Assembly (NCBI GenBank): GCA_034409055.1 | Contig: DAOUMU010000134.1 | Location: 1-26,262 of the forward strand | Direction: 5' to 3' | DNA: 26,262 bases | From: DAOUMU01 sp034409055 | GTDB taxonomy: Bacteria; Chloroflexota; Anaerolineae; 4572-78; J111 | Shown here: in pieces, positions 13,720 to 21,888 of the stretch | Layout: every line of letters begins with the position of its first letter | How positions within the stretch are numbered: position 1 is the stretch's first letter | Position numbers and translations under genes: made by a program | Notes under the pieces: model-generated | Told to the model about the DNA's origin: nothing | The model's input: only the letters and a program-made list of their open reading frames with translations | Database searches by the model: none

Positions 13720-14874
13720 ATGTTTATTTCGCGACAAGAAATTGAAGCTCAGGAAAGCGAGCGGCTGGCACCTTACGCTACGGGCAGCCGTGATTCAAGA
13801 GGGCGTGCGGTTGAGGAGGATGAGCATCCTTACCGCACCGCTTATCAGCGCGATCGAGATCGAATCATCCACACCACTGCCTTCCGGCGACTAGAATATA
13901 AAACCCAGGTGTTTTTAATCACCGAGGGGGACTATTACCGCACCCGGCTGACGCACACCATTGAGGTGGCTCAAATTGGCCGGACCCTTGCCCGGGCGTT
14001 ACGGGTCAACGAGGATTTGACCGAGGCCATCTGCCTGGCTCACGACCTGGGGCACAGTCCCTTTGGTCACAGTGGCGAAATGGCCCTGAATGACCTGATG
14101 ACTGAACATGGCGGCTTTGACCATAATTATCAAAGCTTTCGCATTGTCGAAAAATTAGAAAATCGTTTCCCTGATTTTCGGGGACTTAACCTGACCTGGG
14201 AGGTGCGAGAGGGCATCTTAAAGCACGAAACGGAGTACGACCAAAGCGATGTGACCGATTTTGAGCCAGAGTGGCAACCCACGTTGGAGGCTCAAATCGT
14301 CAATTTTGCCGACGAAATTGCCTATACCACGGCCGACCTGGATGATGGGCTGCGTTCGGGGATGATTGTGCCGGAGCAACTGGTCAACATTGAATTTTGG
14401 CAACTGGTTACCGGTGAATTAGGCATAAATCCCCGGCGGGGTTTTACCGAAATGGACCGCCACCGTATCATCCGGCGGCTAGTAGGCAAAGAAGTCAGTG
14501 ACGTCGTCAACGCCACCAATGAACAACTGATACAATATAATGTAAAAAGTGTGGCCGATATTCGGAATCTACCTCAAAACATCGCCACCCACTCGGAAGG
14601 GATCAAACGGATGAACCGGCAATTGAAAGATTTCTTATTCAATAACCTCTACCAGCATTGGCGACTGATGCGTATGGACCTTAAGGCCAGACGTTTCATC
14701 ACAGAGCTATTCAACGCATACATCACCTCACCGATTATTTTGCCCAAAAATGTTCAAGAGCTAGTTGCTCAGCGGGGACTACATCGCACTGTATGTGATT
14801 ACATTGCCGGGATGACCGACCGTTTTGCCCTACAAGAATATAACAAACTTTTTGATCCGCTGGAGCGTGTCTAA
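13720..14874 (+). CDS. dgt: dGTPase-like deoxynucleoside triphosphate triphosphohydrolase (HD domain)
   Basis: This 384-residue protein has an optimal ribosome-binding site. It matches the dNTP triphosphohydrolase family: RTAYQRDRDRIIHTTAFRRLEYKTQV near 39-64 is the characteristic N-terminal signature. HD-domain metal ligands are H79 (RLTHTIEVAQ), H108-D109 (LAHDLGHSPFGH) and D198 (NFADEIAYTTADLDDG). The family splits dNTPs into deoxynucleosides and inorganic triphosphate, lowering the dNTP pool; some members restrict phage. The length fits the shorter type 2 group rather than the ~500-residue enterobacterial Dgt. It is transcribed alone from its own promoter, and inverted repeats upstream suggest regulation. 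Confidence 0.92.
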   Translation: MFISRQEIEAQESERLAPYATGSRDSRGRAVEEDEHPYRTAYQRDRDRIIHTTAFRRLEYKTQVFLITEGDYYRTRLTHTIEVAQIGRTLARALRVNEDLTEAICLAHDLGHSPFGHSGEMALNDLMTEHGGFDHNYQSFRIVEKLENRFPDFRGLNLTWEVREGILKHETEYDQSDVTDFEPEWQPTLEAQIVNFADEIAYTTADLDDGLRSGMIVPEQLVNIEFWQLVTGELGINPRRGFTEMDRHRIIRRLVGKEVSDVVNATNEQLIQYNVKSVADIRNLPQNIATHSEGIKRMNRQLKDFLFNNLYQHWRLMRMDLKARRFITELFNAYITSPIILPKNVQELVAQRGLHRTVCDYIAGMTDRFALQEYNKLFDPLERV

Positions 14875-14909
14875 CCAGGGCGTGTCTGAAAAATGTTTTT
14901 TGTAGTGAC

Positions 14910-14947
14910 GACTTTAGTCGTTTATTGGGCCAAAAATGACTAAAGTC
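14910..14947. repeat. Inverted repeat GACTTTAGTC/GACTAAAGTC
   Basis: Perfect 10-bp arms (14910-14919 and 14938-14947) around an 18-nt loop, just after dgt. It may act as a transcript-end hairpin for dgt, but has no U-run. It also looks like a small dispersed palindromic element. Confidence 0.5.
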
Positions 14948-14963
14948 TCGTGACCACGCGCGC

Positions 14964-14994
14964 AAAAAAAGAGCGATGGTGACCACCATCGCTC
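14964..14994 (-). terminator. Intrinsic terminator of the two-TM protein gene
   Basis: On the minus strand GAGCGATGGT - GGTC - ACCATCGCTC forms a perfect 10-bp GC-rich stem followed by TTTTTTT. It lies about 30 bases after the stop of the gene ending at 15023. Confidence 0.85.
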
Positions 14995-15022
14995 TCTCAC
15001 TCGTTAAGCAAATCTAAACACT

Positions 15023-16216
15023 TTATTTATACTCATCCGGGATATCCATAGTCCCTATCTTCAGGTCAGCCCCCTCTTTTACAAATACGTTCAGGGCTAT
15101 TTTTAGCTTGTCGAAATAGGCGTTCCTCCCCTCACCATATTCCATCTCTTCAATTTTAGCCTCGACCCGCATGGCAGAAGTTTCTAAAGTAAATGTGCCA
15201 CCCGGCTCGGCCAGTACCGCTTCCGCCTGGGGGTTGGCATCAACCTTGGCTCGAATAGCCTCATCATTATAAGCATACTCACTCATAACCACTCTGGACA
15301 GGGTGGTTATATCGGTCTTATCAAAGAGACCAACATCAAAAGCGACCACCTGCTTGGGTTTAGTACCGGGAACTGTCTCCAAAATTCCCATCCCACTCTC
15401 ACCCAGAAAGTCGCCATTCTCCGTCTCGATGGTGAAAAATTCATCATAGTTATCCTGGCCAAAGGTATATGTGCTACTCCATTGCTTAAGGGGAGCCGGA
15501 CCTTCACCTTCCCAAACGACTTGGGGCTTGGTAGGCGCTTTCTGCTTGCCAGCTAAACGTCTGTAGAGAACAAAAGCAATTAAAGCCACGAGAAGCAGTA
15601 ATAAAAGGCAAAGCAGAACGGTTGTCCAGGAGAAGCCCCCCCCCCCTGAGGGAGCAGGTTCAGCGGTAGCGGCCGGTTCCGCCGGTGGTGGCTCGGCTTC
15701 ACCCGGCTGGCCGGTATCCACCGGTACCTGGCCCAGTTGACTGGCAAAGGTGGTAATTGCCTGTACTTTGGCGTTGTCCCCCTGAAACTCGTTTGTCAAT
15801 TCAGCGGCTACGGCCGAGATTGTATCAGGATTCCACCCCTCGGCCTCTTTTAAATCAACGGCTAATTTATTAATGGCTTGTGCTTCAGCCGCTCGTCCGC
15901 CGGCCACGTATATAGCTGACCACCTACCTAAAGCCTCGATTTTGGTCGTCTGGTCGAATGATTTCAGGCGTTCTTGGGCATTTTCCAATTGCCCGTTAAC
16001 CAAGTAAGAGTCGATCACCATAGCCAGGTAATGGTTTTGGTATATCTGCGTTAATTCCTTGGGATAGGCTCCCCCAGCGTAAACCGGTGGATTTGACCGA
16101 ATGTAGAGCGTGGCCAGACCAATCCCGATCACACAACCAAAAATAAGACCGACCAGAATACCAACGATCAGGCTACGTTGAACGGATTTTATTGAGGGTC
16201 TCGCTGATTCAGCCAT
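15023..16216 (-). CDS. Two-transmembrane protein of unknown function
   Basis: The protein has 397 residues from ATG 16216, which has AGGAG seven bases upstream; a GTG at 16231 overlaps that site and is unlikely. A first hydrophobic helix (about 15-37) is followed by an outside helical region (40-160) with a TPR-like look (NGQLENAQERLKSF, GGRAAEAQAINKLAVDL) and a Pro/Ala/Gly-rich linker (165-195). A second helix follows (197-219, LLCLLLLLLVALIAFVLY), then a soluble C-terminal domain of about 175 residues. Both helices place N- and C-termini on the same side, probably the cytosol. The C-terminal domain has no motif I recognise; its strands (FFTIETENGDFLGESGMGI, KQVVAFDVGLFDKTDI) suggest a beta-rich fold. 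It has its own promoter and terminator. Confidence 0.65.
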   Translation of the reverse strand: MAESARPSIKSVQRSLIVGILVGLIFGCVIGIGLATLYIRSNPPVYAGGAYPKELTQIYQNHYLAMVIDSYLVNGQLENAQERLKSFDQTTKIEALGRWSAIYVAGGRAAEAQAINKLAVDLKEAEGWNPDTISAVAAELTNEFQGDNAKVQAITTFASQLGQVPVDTGQPGEAEPPPAEPAATAEPAPSGGGGFSWTTVLLCLLLLLLVALIAFVLYRRLAGKQKAPTKPQVVWEGEGPAPLKQWSSTYTFGQDNYDEFFTIETENGDFLGESGMGILETVPGTKPKQVVAFDVGLFDKTDITTLSRVVMSEYAYNDEAIRAKVDANPQAEAVLAEPGGTFTLETSAMRVEAKIEEMEYGEGRNAYFDKLKIALNVFVKEGADLKIGTMDIPDEYK

Positions 16217-16283
16217 AAACAATCTCCTCACCTGAAGGAACAGGCCCGCTTAATATCAAGAACTGTTCGTTTAATACTTACCA

Positions 16284-16312
16284 ATTCTACCCCACCCTTG
16301 CTAAAAACACAA
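16284..16312 (-). promoter_or_regulatory. Promoter of the two-TM protein gene
   Basis: Minus strand -35 TTGTGT (16312-16307), 17-bp spacer, -10 TAGAAT (16289-16284). The leader would be about 60 nt. Confidence 0.5.
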
Positions 16313-16361
16313 GTACAACGATAAATTTTTGGTATTATGTCAAACTCATTATCCAAGCTTG

Positions 16362-17000
16362 TCATTCAACAGAACCGGTTGGAGTCTCCAGCATACGTTG
16401 AATTTGAGCGACCACCATTTCAATAGCCTTAATATTTCGCCCACCACGCGGAATAATAACGTCGGCATAGCGCTTGCTTGGCTCGACAAATTCCAGGTGC
16501 ATCGGTCTGACCGTTTCCAGGTATTGTTCAATGACGTGGTTTACGGAACGGCCTCGTTCCACAACATCTCGTTTCAAACGCCTGATAAAGCGTAAATCGG
16601 CCGCGGCATCCACGTAAACTTTAATGTCCATCATATCCCGGAGTTTTTTATCGACAAAGATGAGAATGCCCTCCACCAAAATGACTCGCCTGGGCTCAAC
16701 CAGCCTGAGCTGATCAGTCCGAACATATTGGGCAAAATCGTACACCGGGATCTGCACCGGTTGACCTTGCAGAAGCAGTTCCAGATGAACGATCAAAAGC
16801 TCGTTCTCCAGCGAGTCGGGGTGGTCAAAGTTGAACCCTTTTCGCCTGGCCAGCGGCAGATGGCTCAGGTCCCGATAGTAAGCATCGTGCTCAATGTAAG
16901 CCAGATGATCGTGCCCAATCATCTCCAATATTTTTTTTGAAACCGTCGTTTTTCCAGAGGCTGTGCCTCCGGCCACGCCGATGATAATTGTTTTTTTCAT
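16362..17000 (-). CDS. udk: Uridine kinase (uridine/cytidine phosphorylation)
   Basis: The protein has 212 residues from ATG 17000, the usual length for uridine kinase; a TTG at 17027 would add nine atypical residues. MKKTIIIGVAGGTASGKTT gives the P-loop at residues 10-18. IEHDAYYRDLSHLP holds the family's D-x-Y-Y substrate motif. FNFDHPDSLENELL and PVYDFAQYVRT are both typical. VILVEGILIF corresponds to the Walker B strand, and RFIRRLKRDVVERGRS to the lid Arg residues. It makes UMP or CMP from uridine or cytidine using ATP or GTP, in pyrimidine salvage. It stands alone downstream of the peptidase gene, with its own promoter. Confidence 0.93.
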   Translation of the reverse strand: MKKTIIIGVAGGTASGKTTVSKKILEMIGHDHLAYIEHDAYYRDLSHLPLARRKGFNFDHPDSLENELLIVHLELLLQGQPVQIPVYDFAQYVRTDQLRLVEPRRVILVEGILIFVDKKLRDMMDIKVYVDAAADLRFIRRLKRDVVERGRSVNHVIEQYLETVRPMHLEFVEPSKRYADVIIPRGGRNIKAIEMVVAQIQRMLETPTGSVE

Positions 17001-17057
17001 CTCATCCAGATAAGAAGGTTCCAACAATGCTTTTCATAACATGTTGGGAGCTAAACG

Positions 17058-17086
17058 AGGATATGTCTGTAGAGGAACGATCACAA
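17058..17086 (-). promoter_or_regulatory. Candidate udk promoter
   Basis: Minus strand -35 TTGTGA (17086-17081), 17-bp spacer, -10 TATCCT (17063-17058), about 50 bases before ATG 17000. Confidence 0.4.
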
Positions 17087-17124
17087 ATCGCGCAAAAACT
17101 CACTTCATCTTGAAAATTTTAACG

Positions 17125-18195
17125 TCACAACACGGCCTCTTTAGGAACTGCCGTCAACACTTCCACCCCTCCATCTTGCACCCAAACCATATCTTCGAGA
17201 CGCACGCCGCCCCAATCCGGGATATAAATGCCGGGCTCAATGGTCATGACGGCACCGGCAGGCACTTCGTGGGGATAAGCAAAGCTGTAGCGAGGGTTTT
17301 CGTGGACAGCCAGGCCCACGCCGTGTCCCAAACTGTGACCAAAATTGTCGCCATAGCCGGCCTCGACAATAATATCACGGGCTATTTTATCAACAGCTTC
17401 ACCGGTCATATCTGCCCTGGCCCCCTCGATAGCGGCTTGTTGGGCTCGCAGGACCGTATTCCAGATGGTTAGATATTTATCGTCGGCCGGCTGTCCCAAA
17501 CAAACGGTCCGGGTGATATCAGAGCAATAGCCATCCACCACACAGCCAAAATCCAACGTGATTGGTTCGCCTTCCTGTAGGAGGCGATCCATGGGCCGGG
17601 CGTGAGGTTTGGCCGAATTGGGACCAGAGACCACAATTGGCTCAAAGGAAAGGGCAGTGGCGCCATGGGTGCGCACATAACGCTCTAGCTCCCAGGCGAC
17701 CTGCAACTCAGTCATCCCCGGCTGCATCCAGGCGATTACGTGGGCCAGCGCTTCATCGGCCAGAGCCACAGCCTTTCTAATGCGAGCCATTTCCCCGGCA
17801 TCCTTTTTCATCCGTAGGAGTTCGACAAAGTCCTCGGTATGAATCAGTACCAGCCGGCCCTGCAAGGCTCGTTCCCAGGCCTGAAGGGTAGCGACACTGA
17901 TATGCTTAGCCTCAAAACCCACTCGACGACCGCCTAGTTCCAGTTGACGTAACAATTCTAACATATTACCAACAAAATCGTAGCCAACCTCAGCCAATTC
18001 CCAAGTAGGACATTCCTGCCGTACCTGTTCGTAATAGCGAGAATCTGTCGCCAGAACCTGTCGCTCGGGGGTAATGACCAGTACACCCGCACTGCCAGTA
18101 AAACCAGAAAGATAACGTCGGTTTTCAGGTTGGGTGACCAGAAAACCGTCTATCTTCTCTTCAGCCATTAGTTGGCGAATTTTTTCCAAGCGCAT
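17125..18195 (-). CDS. M24 family Xaa-Pro aminopeptidase/dipeptidase
   Basis: The protein has 356 residues from ATG 18195, which has GGGAG eight bases upstream; ATG 18210 is a less well placed alternative. The N-terminal creatinase-like domain (1-130) starts MRLEKIRQLMAEEKIDGFLV. The pita-bread catalytic domain has all five metal ligands: D215 and D226 (TLDFGCVVDGYCSDITRT), H291 (GHSLGHGVGLAVHE), E320 (IEPGIY) and E334 (VRLEDMV). The family removes N-terminal residues before proline, or splits Xaa-Pro dipeptides, with two Mn or Co ions in the cytosol. The length and two-domain form fit the small bacterial PepP/PepQ-like group (YpdF/YqhT type). Which of those it is cannot be settled from sequence alone. 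Confidence 0.9.
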   Translation of the reverse strand: MRLEKIRQLMAEEKIDGFLVTQPENRRYLSGFTGSAGVLVITPERQVLATDSRYYEQVRQECPTWELAEVGYDFVGNMLELLRQLELGGRRVGFEAKHISVATLQAWERALQGRLVLIHTEDFVELLRMKKDAGEMARIRKAVALADEALAHVIAWMQPGMTELQVAWELERYVRTHGATALSFEPIVVSGPNSAKPHARPMDRLLQEGEPITLDFGCVVDGYCSDITRTVCLGQPADDKYLTIWNTVLRAQQAAIEGARADMTGEAVDKIARDIIVEAGYGDNFGHSLGHGVGLAVHENPRYSFAYPHEVPAGAVMTIEPGIYIPDWGGVRLEDMVWVQDGGVEVLTAVPKEAVL

Positions 18196-18215
18196 TGTGA
18201 TTACTCCCATAAGGA

Positions 18216-18274
18216 ATGAGCGAATGGCGAATGATGAATGGTGAATAATGACTTCTTATTCGCTTATTCACCAT
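18216..18274. repeat. GAATG-rich low-complexity repeat with hairpin
   Basis: Between topA and the peptidase gene, units like GAATGAGCGAATGGCGAATG run into a perfect 11-bp inverted repeat ATGGTGAATAA (18238-18248)/TTATTCACCAT (18264-18274). Similar GAACGGACGGACGAATGGGCGAATG-type DNA (about 3070-3100) is found inside the GT4 gene. It may act as a transcript-end hairpin, but has no U-run. Confidence 0.55.
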
Positions 18275-18286
18275 CCGCCTATGCAT

Positions 18287-20698
18287 CTAAGTCGCCATCA
18301 ATTCAGGTTGGGCAGATTCCGCCTCCGATATCATGTTCGACAGTTGGTTTATCTCAAATTGCTCTTCGCAATTCAGACATTGAGCCCAATTCCGATTCTT
18401 CTGGACCAACATGCCCTGACAATTGGGACATGGATTTGGCAACGGTCTTTTCCAGCTACTCCACTGACACTCGGGATAGTTGGCACAACCGTAAAAAACT
18501 CGGCCTTTTTTGGTGCGACGCTCAACCAATTCGCCCCCATCATTGGGACAGGTAATGCCTAATTTGAGCAGGTGGGGTTTGGTATTGCGGCACTCAGGAA
18601 AATTCGAACAAGCCTCAAATTTCCCATAACGGCCGAACTTAAACACCATTGGGTGACCACATACCTCGCAGATTTCACCCGTAGGTTGGTCGGCAATATC
18701 CACTTCTGGCATATGGGCCTCGGCGTGAGCAACTGCCTTTGAAAAAGGTTCATAGAACTCGTGTAACACTGGTATCCAATCCAGTTCACCTCTGGCAATC
18801 CGATCCAGATCATCTTCCATCTGAGAGGTAAAGGCCTCGTTAATAACATCGGGGAAATATTCTACTAGTAATTCATTGACAATCTCACCCAACTCGGTGG
18901 GATAGAGACGCTTCTCGGATTTTTCCACGTAGCCCCGCTGCTGAACAGTAGAGATGATGGGCGCATAAGTACTGGGCCGGCCAATACCATGCTCCTCTAG
19001 CGCCTTGACCAGGTTGGCCTCCGTATAGCGGGGGGGTGGCTGGGTAAAATGCTGTTCCGGCAGTAGCCTGAGCAAGTCAAGGAGTTCATCGACCGTTAAC
19101 TCGGGTAAAATGACTCCTTCGCTCGTATCAGGAGCAGCATCCTCATCCCGAGTTTCCTCGTACACGGTCAGGAAACCCTTAAAGCGAAGACGAGAACCAC
19201 TGGTTCGGAAGCGGTAGGGCCATAAACCATCCTGAACAAGGGTCAGCCCCGCGCCGATGCTAACCGACATTGTATCATAAATAGCCTGAGCCATCTGGCT
19301 GGCCACGAAGCGTTGCCAGATTAGGGTGTAAAGTCGGGCTTGATCCCGGCTAAGGTGCTGTTTTACCTGGTCCGGTTCGCGCCACACGCTGGTGGGTCGG
19401 ATGGCCTCGTGAGCTTCCTGGGCCCCCCTACTTTTAGTTTTGTAGATGGGCAGCTCTTCCGGCAACATTTCCTTGCCGTAACGCTCGGCAATAAAGTCAC
19501 GGGCCTCGCTTTGAGCATGTTTAGAAACGGTGGTGCTATCGGTTCTCATATAGGTAATTAAACCAACCGTACCCTCAGCACCCAGTTCGATCCCCTCATA
19601 AAGCTGTTGGGCCAGCCGCATTGTTTTGCGCGTACCAAAACCCAACCGGCGCGAGGCTTCCTGCTGCAAGGTGCTGGTCGTAAAGGGGGCCGCCGGTTTG
19701 CGCCGGCGCTCACCTTTTTTGACCTCCTCCACGACATAAGTTGACTTTTCAAGCTCATCAACAATAGCCTGGGTGTCGGCCTCATTCTTTAAATCGGCCT
19801 TTTCCCCCCGGATGTGGGTCAATTTCGCTCGAAATTCCCGGTTCTCCTTCCTGGAGGAGGTTGGCTGCTCTCTCTTAGCTAAGTCTGCTTCAACTGTCCA
19901 ATACTCTACTGGATTAAATTCATCAATTTCTCGCTCTCGCTCGACAATTAGACGCAGGGCCACGCTTTGTACCCGGCCGGCGCTGGTGCGGCTACGTACT
20001 TTGCGCCACAGCAGCGGGCTGAGTTGATAACCTACTAACCTGTCCAAAATTCGGCGAGCTTGCTGGGCATTGACCCGGTTCATATCTATTCCCCGGGGAT
20101 GAGCGAAAGCCTCGGTGACAGCGTCCTTGGTGATTTCATGGAATACAACCCGCTTGGCCCGGGCCTCATCCATTTCCACCGCCTCTATTAGATGCCAGGC
20201 GATGGCCTCGCCTTCACGATCAGGGTCGGTAGCCAGATAGATTTCCGCGGCGGTATCAACAGCACGCTTCAATTCTTTCACAATCGGCCGCTTTTCGTTG
20301 GGTACCCGATATTTGGGGGTAAAGCCATTTTCAACGTCCACCGAAAGCTGCGAGCGCAGCAAATCCCGCACGTGTCCTACCGAGGCTTTAACCGTATATC
20401 CTTTGCCCAGAAACTTACCGACCGTTCGAGCTTTGGCCGGCGATTCCACCACAACCAGCTTGCCTTTACGCCTTTGGGCTCTGGTTGCTTTCTTTTTTCT
20501 TTTACATGTCGCCGGGTCGGGTGGCGGCACGTGGTCATGGGCGGGTGTACGGCCCATCTTGAACATCTTGGTACCACAAACACTACAAGTTCCCCTGGTA
20601 CCTGGGGTACCGTTAGCGGTGTAAACCGCCTCAGGTTGACTCATTTCTCGCTTTTCTCGGCATTTTACGCAGTATGCCATTACTGGTTCAATACTCAT
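18287..20698 (-). CDS. topA: DNA topoisomerase I with extra N-terminal zinc ribbon
   Basis: This 803-residue type IA topoisomerase starts at ATG 20698, with GGGAG six bases upstream. An extra zinc ribbon (C10-x2-C13, C38-x2-C41) and a Lys/Arg-rich linker (66-80) precede the catalytic core. The Toprim domain starts KLVVVESPAKA (E85) and has the metal-binding DPDREGE at 158-164. The active-site tyrosine is Y383 in GLITYMRTDST. Three C-terminal zinc-finger segments follow (EVCGHPMVFKFGRYGKFEAC; ITCPNDGGELVERRTKKG; NPCPNCQGMLVQ). The enzyme relaxes negative supercoils by single-strand passage. Its place downstream of dprA is common in bacteria, though here a nucleotidyltransferase gene lies in between. 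The added N-terminal ribbon is not part of the usual TopA. Confidence 0.95.
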   Translation of the reverse strand: MSIEPVMAYCVKCREKREMSQPEAVYTANGTPGTRGTCSVCGTKMFKMGRTPAHDHVPPPDPATCKRKKKATRAQRRKGKLVVVESPAKARTVGKFLGKGYTVKASVGHVRDLLRSQLSVDVENGFTPKYRVPNEKRPIVKELKRAVDTAAEIYLATDPDREGEAIAWHLIEAVEMDEARAKRVVFHEITKDAVTEAFAHPRGIDMNRVNAQQARRILDRLVGYQLSPLLWRKVRSRTSAGRVQSVALRLIVEREREIDEFNPVEYWTVEADLAKREQPTSSRKENREFRAKLTHIRGEKADLKNEADTQAIVDELEKSTYVVEEVKKGERRRKPAAPFTTSTLQQEASRRLGFGTRKTMRLAQQLYEGIELGAEGTVGLITYMRTDSTTVSKHAQSEARDFIAERYGKEMLPEELPIYKTKSRGAQEAHEAIRPTSVWREPDQVKQHLSRDQARLYTLIWQRFVASQMAQAIYDTMSVSIGAGLTLVQDGLWPYRFRTSGSRLRFKGFLTVYEETRDEDAAPDTSEGVILPELTVDELLDLLRLLPEQHFTQPPPRYTEANLVKALEEHGIGRPSTYAPIISTVQQRGYVEKSEKRLYPTELGEIVNELLVEYFPDVINEAFTSQMEDDLDRIARGELDWIPVLHEFYEPFSKAVAHAEAHMPEVDIADQPTGEICEVCGHPMVFKFGRYGKFEACSNFPECRNTKPHLLKLGITCPNDGGELVERRTKKGRVFYGCANYPECQWSSWKRPLPNPCPNCQGMLVQKNRNWAQCLNCEEQFEINQLSNMISEAESAQPELMAT

Positions 20699-20754
20699 TC
20701 AATACTCCCACAAATTCTGACAAATCGTAGATAATCAGCTATCCAATCCTTAAA

Positions 20755-21843
20755 TCATTTCGAGTTCTGAACTTTAGGCCCGTGCAGTAGATCAACGCAA
20801 TTATTTTCCTCTAGCCAATTGACCACCTTTTTTACATCCTGCGCTTTATCTTTGGCACAAACTAAAATAGCATCGTCACTATCAACAATAACCACATTCT
20901 CCAGGCCAATAGTGGCAATGAGGCGACCATTACCTTGAATCAACGTTTCCCTGGTATCAAAAGAAATATGTTCAGCCCCTAAAACAACGTTACCATTCTC
21001 GTCAGCCGAATTGATCTCATAGATAGCGGCCCAACTGCCGACATCGTTCCAACCGATGTCAACCGGTACCACGGCTACTTTTTCGGCCCTCTCCATAATA
21101 CCGACATCAATGCTTTGTGGCTGTATTTTTTTCCAGATAGGGTCAATTGCTACGCCGGCACCCAATGCTTGCTCGATTTGGCCCAGTTGTTGGTAAAACT
21201 CTGGCATATATTCACTGAAAGCCTGCAACAAGGTTGAAATTTGCCAGATAAAAATTCCGCTGTTCCAATAATACTCTCCACTGGCCACAAACCTTTGAGC
21301 CGTGGCCAAGTCCGGTTTCTCTAAAAATCTGGCGGCCTGGTAAACAACTTGGTTGTTATAGTGGCCTAACTCCACGCTACGCTGTACATAGCCGTAGCCC
21401 GTTTCTGGCCTGGTGGGTTTAATGCCCAGAGTGACCAGATAGCCCTGCCTGGCTACTTCTTCCGCAACCAGCAGAGCCTGCCGAAAACCTTCTTCATCGG
21501 CAATAAAATGGTCAGCATGCAGTGAGGCCATCACCCCATTAGGATCAAGTTGGTGCATATGGATGGCCGCCAGACCGGTGCAAGGAGCGGTGTTTTTACC
21601 GCTGGGCTCTTCTATAATGTTGCCACGGGGCAAGGCAGGTACCTGTTCCTTTATCAAGGGGCCATAGGCTCGGTTGGAGGCCACAAAAATATGCTCAGCA
21701 GGCACGATAGGTAAAATCCGGTTTATCGTGGCCTGCATCATTGTGCTTTCACCAATTAAAGCCAATAACTGTTTGGGAGAAGAGGTTCTACTACGGGGCC
21801 ACAGGCGGGTACCTGTACCCCCAGCTAAAATAAGTGCATACAT
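20755..21843 (-). CDS. manC: Mannose-1-phosphate guanylyltransferase (GDP-mannose pyrophosphorylase)
   Basis: This 362-residue protein has the nucleotidyltransferase signature LILAGGTGTRLWPRSR at the N-terminus with PKQLLAL after it, the GTP- and sugar-phosphate binding loops. NIIEEPSGKNTAPC and MASLHADHFI (the metal-binding DxD-like position) follow, then ETGYGYVQRS, YWNSGIFIW and DIGWNDVGSW, all characteristic of mannose-1-P guanylyltransferases. It makes GDP-mannose from GTP and mannose 1-phosphate. The C-terminal mannose-6-P isomerase domain of long ManC/XanB proteins is absent, so this is the single-domain form. AAGGAA precedes ATG 21843. It lies 45 bp from dprA and 56 bp from topA, probably in the same transcript. 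The phosphohexomutase at 6588 could supply its substrate. Confidence 0.93.
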   Translation of the reverse strand: MYALILAGGTGTRLWPRSRTSSPKQLLALIGESTMMQATINRILPIVPAEHIFVASNRAYGPLIKEQVPALPRGNIIEEPSGKNTAPCTGLAAIHMHQLDPNGVMASLHADHFIADEEGFRQALLVAEEVARQGYLVTLGIKPTRPETGYGYVQRSVELGHYNNQVVYQAARFLEKPDLATAQRFVASGEYYWNSGIFIWQISTLLQAFSEYMPEFYQQLGQIEQALGAGVAIDPIWKKIQPQSIDVGIMERAEKVAVVPVDIGWNDVGSWAAIYEINSADENGNVVLGAEHISFDTRETLIQGNGRLIATIGLENVVIVDSDDAILVCAKDKAQDVKKVVNWLEENNCVDLLHGPKVQNSK

Positions 21844-21888
21844 TTTAAATTCCTTAGATCAAATGTTGGATAATAGATAACACTTTCA

